Shown here in pieces: positions 41,292 to 46,620 of a DNA stretch of 46,620 nucleotides (the first letter of the stretch is position 1; each line of letters begins with the position of its first letter). The notes below the pieces were generated by a model, which worked only from the letters and a program-made list of their open reading frames with translations, was not told the DNA's origin and did no database searches. Origin of the DNA: Affinirhizobium straminoryzae (GTDB taxonomy: Bacteria > Pseudomonadota > Alphaproteobacteria > Rhizobiales > Rhizobiaceae); NCBI RefSeq assembly GCF_007004135.1, contig NZ_VJMG01000075.1:1-46620 (forward strand), in the 5' to 3' direction. Both the position numbers and the translations under genes were made by a program.

Positions 41292-42500
41292 ATGCCGAGA
41301 CGTCTGGGAAACGCGCGTATCCTGATGTACAGCCATGACACGTTCGGACTCGGCCACCTCAGGCGGTGTCGCACCATCGCCCATTCGCTGGTCGAGGATT
41401 ACCGGGGCCTGAATGTGCTCATCGTCTCGGGCGCGACGATTGCAGGGGCTTTCGACTATCGGGCCCGCGTCGACTTCGTGAAGATCCCCAGTGTCATCAA
41501 GCTGCGCAACGGCGAATACACCTCCATGGACCGGCACATCGACCTGCAGGAAACCATGAAGATGCGCCAGTCGATCATCCGCCATACGGCGGAAAGTTTT
41601 GAACCGGATATCTTCATCATCGACAAGGAACCGCTCGGCCTGCGCAACGAGGTGGAAGACACGCTCGCCTATCTGAAGACACGCGGCACCACGCTGATCC
41701 TCGGCCTTCGTGACGTGATGGATGCGCCACACCTGCTCGAGGCCGAGTGGAAGCGCAACGACGTGCTGCGCAAGATCGGCAATCTCTATGACGATGTGTG
41801 GATCTACGGCCCGCCGGATTTCTACGATCCGCTGACCGGCATCGACGTGCCGCCTTCGGTGCGCGCCAAGATGAACTTCGTCGGCTTCCTGCAGCGCAAG
41901 GCCTCGATTGAGGCCAGCAGCAGCCAGGCCGGCAAGGAGGATTATCTGCTGGTCACCACGGGCGGTGGCGGCGATGGTGCCGATCTGGTGCGCGACGTGA
42001 TCGGCGCCTACAAGGCAGATCCGACGCTCACCCACAAGGCGGTGATCGTGCTCGGACCCTACATGCCGGCAGAGCAGCGCAGCCACTTCCGCGAGGCCTG
42101 CGAGGCGCACCCGCATCTGGAGATCCTTGAATTCGACAACCGGATGGAAGACAGGATCGCCGGCGCCCGCGCGGTGATCGCCATGGGCGGCTACAACACC
42201 TATTGTGAGATCCTCTCCTTCGACAAGCCAGCGCTGATCGTACCGCGCACACAGCCGCGCGAAGAGCAGCTGATCCGCGCCACACGCGCCAGCGAACTCG
42301 GTCTGGTCAGCATGATTTCCGGCGAGGAATCCGCCGACAGCCTGCGCTTTGCCGGCGCGATCAAGGATCTCCTGAAGCGCGATCCGCCCTCGATCAGCGC
42401 GCCCGGCATGCAACTGGAAGGACTCCCGACCATTTCACGCATCGTTGCGGACTGGTTCCAGCGCAAGGGGGAGCGGCATCTGTCGCTCGTCCAGGGCTGA
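41292..42500 (+). CDS. MurG/GT28-like glycosyltransferase
   Basis: 402 residues, with GGAG about eleven bases upstream of ATG 41292. The N-terminal half begins RILMYSHDTFGLGHLRRCRTIAHSL, the GxGH-type acceptor-side loop of GT-B enzymes, and IFIIDKEPLGLRNEVEDTL follows. The C-terminal half has VTTGGGGDGADLV and AVIAMGGYNTYCEILSFDKPALIVPR (about 295), the donor UDP-sugar site of MurG-like enzymes, then EEQLIRATRASELG. Membrane-surface enzyme by analogy; sugar unknown. It is first of three glycosyltransferase genes in tandem and shares architecture with the third. Confidence 0.83.
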   Translation: MPRRLGNARILMYSHDTFGLGHLRRCRTIAHSLVEDYRGLNVLIVSGATIAGAFDYRARVDFVKIPSVIKLRNGEYTSMDRHIDLQETMKMRQSIIRHTAESFEPDIFIIDKEPLGLRNEVEDTLAYLKTRGTTLILGLRDVMDAPHLLEAEWKRNDVLRKIGNLYDDVWIYGPPDFYDPLTGIDVPPSVRAKMNFVGFLQRKASIEASSSQAGKEDYLLVTTGGGGDGADLVRDVIGAYKADPTLTHKAVIVLGPYMPAEQRSHFREACEAHPHLEILEFDNRMEDRIAGARAVIAMGGYNTYCEILSFDKPALIVPRTQPREEQLIRATRASELGLVSMISGEESADSLRFAGAIKDLLKRDPPSISAPGMQLEGLPTISRIVADWFQRKGERHLSLVQG

Positions 42501-42507
42501 AACCCGC

Positions 42508-43746
42508 ATGAAGACGATCCTGGTCCTGCTGAAGGGCTATCCGCGCCTCTCGGAAACCTTCATCGCGCAGGAATTGCTGGGGCTGGAACGCGCCGGCTTT
42601 TCGCTCATTCTGGTCGCGATGCGCCGGCCAACCGACAAGAAGCGCCACCCGGTCCATGACGAGATCCGCGCCCCGGTCTGGTATCTTCCGGAATATCTGC
42701 ACGAGGAGCCGGTTCGGGTTCTGCGGGCGCTGTGGAAAGTGCGCCGTTTTCCGGGTTTCAACCGGGCGCTGAAAGCCTTCCTGAAGGATCTTCCGCGGGA
42801 TGTGTCGCGCAACCGCTTTCGTCGTTTCGGGCAGGCGGTCGTCCTGGCCGCGGAATGGCCGAAGGACGCCGGCTGGCTGCATGTGCATTTCATCCACACG
42901 CCCGCCTCCGTCGCCCGCTATGCCAGCATGATGAACGGCATGGCATGGACCGTCTCAGCCCATGCCAAGGACATCTGGACCTCGCCGGACTGGGAACTGC
43001 GGGAAAAGCTTGCCGATGCCGACTGGGCCGTGACCTGCACCCGCGTCGGCTACGACCAGTTGACCATGCTGTCCGGCGCGCGCCGCAACGTGCATCTCAG
43101 CTATCACGGCCTCGATCTCGACCGCTTCCCACCCTTCACCGGCGCCCGGTCGGCGCGTGACGGAAGCAATCCTGCCGATCCGGTCCGGCTCCTCAGCGTC
43201 GGCCGCGCCGTGCCCAAGAAGGGCTACGACGTGCTGTTGGAAGCGCTGGCCCGTCTGCCCACCGATCTTGCCTGGAACTTCGTCCATATCGGCGGCGGCG
43301 ACGTGCTGTCGCGATTGAAAGAGCAGGCGGAACGGCTGGGCATTGCGGGGCGCATCACCTGGAAGGGAGCGCTCGACCAGCGCGACGTGCTGCAGCATTA
43401 CCGCGACAGCGATCTCTTCACGCTCGCCTGCCGCATCACCGAAGACGGCGACCGCGACGGCCTGCCGAACGTGATGGTGGAGGCGGCAAGCCAGGGCCTG
43501 CCGGTGGTCTCCACCACGGTCTCCGGCATCACCGAGCTGTTCGCCGATGGCGAGAACAGCCTGCTGGTGGCGCCGGAGAACGCGGAGGCGCTGGCGGCGG
43601 CGCTTACCCGGATGATCCGGGAGCCGGACCTGCGTCGAAACCTGGCGGCCCGCGCAGAACACAAGGTTCGCACAGAATTCGACCACAAGAATAGCATCGC
43701 CGATCTCGAACGGCTCTTCACCGCCAGCTGGAACAGGGAAAACTGA
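42508..43746 (+). CDS. Glycosyltransferase family 4 (colanic/exopolysaccharide type)
   Basis: 412 residues from ATG 42508, where it begins KTILVLLKGYPRLSETFIAQELLGLERAGF, a well-known opening of EPS glycosyltransferases (WcaL/AmsK-like). The middle has HFIHTPASVARYASMMNGMAWTVSAHAKDIW, and the C-terminal donor domain has LLSVGRAVPKKGYDVLLEAL and DGLPNVMVEAASQGLPVVSTTVSGI with the E-x7-E pair (around 322). It lies seven bases after the first GT28-like gene and two bases before the next, so all three are one operon and probably build one repeating unit. Confidence 0.9.
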   Translation: MKTILVLLKGYPRLSETFIAQELLGLERAGFSLILVAMRRPTDKKRHPVHDEIRAPVWYLPEYLHEEPVRVLRALWKVRRFPGFNRALKAFLKDLPRDVSRNRFRRFGQAVVLAAEWPKDAGWLHVHFIHTPASVARYASMMNGMAWTVSAHAKDIWTSPDWELREKLADADWAVTCTRVGYDQLTMLSGARRNVHLSYHGLDLDRFPPFTGARSARDGSNPADPVRLLSVGRAVPKKGYDVLLEALARLPTDLAWNFVHIGGGDVLSRLKEQAERLGIAGRITWKGALDQRDVLQHYRDSDLFTLACRITEDGDRDGLPNVMVEAASQGLPVVSTTVSGITELFADGENSLLVAPENAEALAAALTRMIREPDLRRNLAARAEHKVRTEFDHKNSIADLERLFTASWNREN

Positions 43747-43748
43747 GC

Positions 43749-44924
43749 GTGTCCGACATCATCCTCTCCGGTCCGGAAGCCCCGAAGCGCATCTTTTTCT
43801 ATGTGCAGCATCTGCTTGGCATCGGGCATCTGGTCAGGGCAAGCCGTATCGCCGCGGCAATGAAGGCCGCCGGCATGGAGGTGACGCTGGTGACCGGCGG
43901 CAACGCCATCGACGGCTTTCCAGCCCCCGGCGTGCAGCATGTGCAGCTGCCGGCAGTGCTGTCCTCCACGACAGGGTTTTCCGGCCTGGTCGACGAAAAG
44001 GGCCGCAAGGTGGACGAGACGATGGAGAAGAAGCGCACCGCGCTGCTGCTGGAGGCCTTCCACGTCGCGGCACCGGATGCCGTGCTGATCGAGGCCTTTC
44101 CCTTCGGCCGCCGGCAGATGCGCTTCGAGCTGCTGCCGCTGCTGGAGGCGATCCGCGCCCGGCAGCCGAAGCCGCTGCTGTTCAGTTCCGTGCGCGACAT
44201 CCTGCAGCAGAACCGCAAACCGGGCAGGGACCAGGAAACTGCCGATCTGGTTCTTGAGCATTTTGACGGCGTTCTCATGCATGGGGATGCACAGTTCGTG
44301 CGGCTGGAGGATACGTTCCCGCTGGCCGCCGACATTGCCGGCAAGGTGTTTTACACCGGCCTCGTGGCGCCGGATGCGCCAGAACCCTCCGCCGAGCGGT
44401 TCGAGGTGGTGGTGTCGGCAGGCGGCGGCGCTGTCGGTGCTGCCCTGATCGAGGCCGCCATCGACGCCCGCGCGCGTCTGAAGGATACACGCCACTGGTG
44501 CCTGATCGCCGGCCCCAACATGCCGGCAGAGAGTTTCAACCGCCTGTCGGCCCGGGCAGGTGAGGGGATTACCCTCGTCCGCTTCCGCAAGGATTTCCCG
44601 AGCCTGCTGATGAATGCCGAGCTTTCGGTATCTCAGGCCGGCTACAACACGGTCTGTGATCTGCTGCGGGCACGCTGTGCGGCGGTGCTGGTGCCGTTTG
44701 CCTCCGGCGGTGAAACCGAACAGACGACGCGGGCCGAGAAGCTCGAGGCGCTCGGTCTTGCGCGCATGGTGCCGGAGGACAGACTGTCCGGGGAAACGCT
44801 GGCCACTGCAATCACCGCCGCAACAGCCTCCGGCGAGACAGCCCCGCTGTCCCTGTCTCTCGATGGCGCAGCCGAGACGGCCCGCATCATTCTCGACAGG
44901 CTGGAAAACAGGTCGCTCGCCTGA
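43749..44924 (+). CDS. MurG/GT28-like glycosyltransferase, second paralogue
   Basis: 391 residues beginning with GTG two bases after the upstream stop. It has RIFFYVQHLLGIGHLVRASRIAAAMKAAGMEVTLVTGG (glycine-rich acceptor loop near 22), SVRDILQQNRKPGRDQETADLVLEHFDGVLMHGD, VVVSAGGGAVGAALIEAAI, and SVSQAGYNTVCDLLRARCAAVLVPFASGGETEQTTRAEKLEALGL (donor site near 295). The order GYNT-C-x-L...LVP...EQ...RA..L..LGL is shared with the gene at 41292, so the two are paralogues of one family flanking a GT4. Sugar donors unknown. Confidence 0.82.
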   Translation: MSDIILSGPEAPKRIFFYVQHLLGIGHLVRASRIAAAMKAAGMEVTLVTGGNAIDGFPAPGVQHVQLPAVLSSTTGFSGLVDEKGRKVDETMEKKRTALLLEAFHVAAPDAVLIEAFPFGRRQMRFELLPLLEAIRARQPKPLLFSSVRDILQQNRKPGRDQETADLVLEHFDGVLMHGDAQFVRLEDTFPLAADIAGKVFYTGLVAPDAPEPSAERFEVVVSAGGGAVGAALIEAAIDARARLKDTRHWCLIAGPNMPAESFNRLSARAGEGITLVRFRKDFPSLLMNAELSVSQAGYNTVCDLLRARCAAVLVPFASGGETEQTTRAEKLEALGLARMVPEDRLSGETLATAITAATASGETAPLSLSLDGAAETARIILDRLENRSLA

Positions 44925-44972
44925 CGGCGTAGACGCAAGCGGCACGCACGCCTCGCAGGTAAGGTTATTTCG

Positions 44973-45007
44973 ACATGCATAAAATGCAATGTGCTCCCTT
45001 ATGGGAG
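44973..45007 (+). other. Inverted repeat and hairpin in the gap before the GGDEF gene
   Basis: ACATGCAT (44973-44980) pairs imperfectly with ATGCAATGT (44984-44992); CTCCC (44994-44998) pairs with GGGAG (45003-45007). The following TTGACA (45016-45021) is a good -35 but has no clear -10 at 17 bases. The gap 44925-45080 may hold the end of the glycosyltransferase operon and a new promoter. Confidence 0.3.
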
Positions 45008-45080
45008 TCTCATGATTGACAGGGCATGTCGTTTCACGTCCTCAATTCACACAGGCGCAAGCCGAAGGAGACACGTGCGC

Positions 45081-46538
45081 ATGAACGAAATGGCTGACAT
45101 CTTCCATCTGGCACCGATTGCGATGTGGATCGAAGATTTCAGTGCCGTGGCCGACCAGTTCGAGCGCTGGCGGCAGATGGGCGTGACGGACATCCGGCGC
45201 TTCCTGCAGGAAGACCGATCGCGGATCGCTGCCTGTACCTCGCTGATCCGGGTCGTCAGCGTCAATCGCAGGACGCTGGAAATGTTCGAGGCGGACAGCC
45301 TGGAGCAGCTGACGGCGCATCTCTCCTGCATCTTCCGCGACGAGATGGTGGACCGTGCGGTCGACGAATTGTCGGCCCTGTTCGAGGGCGCCACCGAATT
45401 CGTCGGCTGCACAGTCAATTACTCCCTGTCCGGCCGGCGCATGGACATCCGGCTGCGATCGGCGGTGATGCCGGGCCACGAACAGAACCTCGACCGGATC
45501 CTGCTGACGACGGAGGACGTAACCGAGCGGGAGGATGCGCATCGCGGCGAACTGCTGCAGCGGCGCTATGCGGAGGGGCTGTTCCAGCATTCGCCCGTCT
45601 CCCTGTGGGTGGAGGATTTCAGCAGCCTGAAGGCAAGGCTTGACGGACTGCGTGCGGACGGCGTCAGCGATATCCGCGCCCACATGGAGGCGAATCCGGA
45701 CTTCGTTCGAGACGGCCTGCGGCAAGTCCGCGTCATCGACGTCAACCGCGCCACGCTCGAACTGTTCGGCGCAAGCAGCATCGACATGCTGATGGAGCAC
45801 GTGACCGAGATCTTTGGCGATGACCTGGAACGGCCGTTTCGAGAACGCCTGATGGAGTTGTGGAACGACCAGTTTTCCGGCCAGCGCGAGGTGCGCGCCT
45901 ATGCGCTCGACGGTTCGGAACGCTATCTCGTCATGCAGTTTTCGGTTCTGCCCGGCTATGAACATGACTGGTCGCGGGTCCAGATGGCGCTGACCGACAT
46001 CACGGCGCGCAAACAGGCCGAGGCGCGTCTCGAATATCTCGGCCGCTACGATGTGCTGACCGGCCTCAACAACCGCGCCTTCTACATCGAGGAGCTCAGC
46101 CGCATCGACCGGCAGCCGGAGGCGCCGGTATCCGCCGTGATGATCGATCTCAACGGGCTGAAAGAAACCAATGACCAGTTTGGCCATGATGCGGGCGATA
46201 CCCTGCTGCGCCGGCTGGGAGAGGTGCTCGGCAACACGGTCCGCCCGCCATGTCACGCCGCACGCATCGGCGGCGACGAATTCGCGATCCTGATGCCGGG
46301 CGCCGACGAACCGTCCGCCAGCGTGATGCTGGAAACCGTTCTCGATCAGCTGGCACTCAACAATGAACGCCATGCCGGCCCGCCCCTCAGCATCGCAATC
46401 GGCGCTGCAACCCGCGAGCAAGGTGAGCCGATCGATTCCCTCCTGCGACGTGCCGATGCCGCCATGTACCACCAGAAACGGATCGTCCGAACCACCCGGG
46501 CTCGTCTGCCACGCGAGATGCGCAGCCTCGTTCCCTGA
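45081..46538 (+). CDS. PAS-PAS-GGDEF diguanylate cyclase
   Basis: 485 residues from ATG 45081; AAGGAG lies ten bases upstream and GTG 45075 is an alternative. Two similar PAS-like sensor modules of about 140-155 residues come first, each opening with PxxLW/MW-x-EDFS and containing a VxxVNRxTLEMF/ELF segment (residues about 12-150 and 165-310). The C-terminal GGDEF domain has YDVLTGLNNRAFYIEEL and RIGGDEFAIL with an intact GGDEF at 397-401, so it should make c-di-GMP from GTP. The I-site position reads RPPC instead of RxxD, so product inhibition is probably missing. No membrane span: a cytosolic sensor, plausibly tuning the adjoining glycan genes. Confidence 0.92.
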   Translation: MNEMADIFHLAPIAMWIEDFSAVADQFERWRQMGVTDIRRFLQEDRSRIAACTSLIRVVSVNRRTLEMFEADSLEQLTAHLSCIFRDEMVDRAVDELSALFEGATEFVGCTVNYSLSGRRMDIRLRSAVMPGHEQNLDRILLTTEDVTEREDAHRGELLQRRYAEGLFQHSPVSLWVEDFSSLKARLDGLRADGVSDIRAHMEANPDFVRDGLRQVRVIDVNRATLELFGASSIDMLMEHVTEIFGDDLERPFRERLMELWNDQFSGQREVRAYALDGSERYLVMQFSVLPGYEHDWSRVQMALTDITARKQAEARLEYLGRYDVLTGLNNRAFYIEELSRIDRQPEAPVSAVMIDLNGLKETNDQFGHDAGDTLLRRLGEVLGNTVRPPCHAARIGGDEFAILMPGADEPSASVMLETVLDQLALNNERHAGPPLSIAIGAATREQGEPIDSLLRRADAAMYHQKRIVRTTRARLPREMRSLVP

Positions 46539-46561
46539 GGGCAGGGGAGAGCGCCAGGATC

Positions 46562-46578
46562 AAGCGCAAGTCGCGCTT
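46562..46578 (+). terminator. Small hairpin after the GGDEF gene
   Basis: AAGCGC (46562-46567) pairs with GCGCTT (46573-46578) over five bases, 23 bases after the stop. No T-run follows in the window, so terminator activity is uncertain. The remaining 42 bases to the edge show nothing recognisable. Confidence 0.3.
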
Positions 46579-46620
46579 AATAATGGAATCTGCCCCAATG
46601 TGTGGCGGAGGAGTTGGAAT

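Overview
The window is about 46.6 kb of high-GC DNA from an alphaproteobacterium, most likely a Rhizobiaceae member (Rhizobium, Agrobacterium, Shinella or Ensifer type). The assignment rests on gene content and style: many ABC and TRAP transporters, ATGA-coupled operons, a TPP-riboswitch thi operon with a rhizobial-type ThiE, a soluble FtsK and a palindromic intergenic element of rhizobial type. No rRNA, tRNA, CRISPR array, prophage or insertion sequence was seen. Almost every gap between genes is short. It is chromosome or large-replicon sequence rich in accessory metabolism.

Layout. (1) 1-2.9 kb: end of a sugar-binding protein gene, a 12-bp perfect stem-loop, a GH28 polygalacturonase-type hydrolase and a GH105 unsaturated-uronyl hydrolase, which together form a pectin-oligosaccharide module. 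(2) 2.9-3.65 kb: a VapBC toxin-antitoxin pair with a good promoter, then a palindromic repeat. (3) 3.77-8.5 kb, minus strand: a YhaO/YhaN-like (SbcDC-like) nuclease and coiled-coil ATPase pair. (4) 8.6-15.6 kb: a TPP riboswitch, a candidate leader ORF, then thiX-thiY-thiM-thiE-thiD and a complete TRAP transporter, nearly all overlapping. The operon imports and salvages thiamine precursors but lacks its ABC ATPase gene. (5) 15.6-19.4 kb: recX, an intrinsic terminator and a cytoplasmic FtsK-type translocase. (6) 19.4-24.7 kb, minus strand: an operon for a polar amino-acid-type ABC importer, a HutC-type GntR regulator and a flavin monooxygenase of the NtaA/SnaA/DszA family, with a promoter and an overlapping palindromic operator candidate.

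(7) 24.8-30.6 kb: a canonical MsbA-like ABC exporter, then a 906-residue ABC-exporter-like protein whose nucleotide-binding domain has lost every catalytic motif and carries a large insertion with an internal repeat, then a stand-alone cyclic-nucleotide-binding protein and a convergent small methyltransferase. This is the best candidate for an undescribed system. (8) 30.7-35.0 kb: a nucleotide-sugar dehydrogenase, a GT4 glycosyltransferase, a polysaccharide-deacetylase-like protein and a DXD glycosyltransferase, with a strong minus-strand terminator in the divergent gap. (9) 35.3-46.5 kb: a family-5 (Dpp/Opp-like, probably oligosaccharide) ABC importer with fused ATPases, three glycosyltransferases in tandem and a PAS-PAS-GGDEF diguanylate cyclase, suggesting a surface-glycan locus.

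All functions are read from protein motifs and gene order without database searches. Starts were chosen from ribosome-binding sites, coupling overlaps and family N-termini. Substrates of the transporters and glycosyltransferases are inferences.
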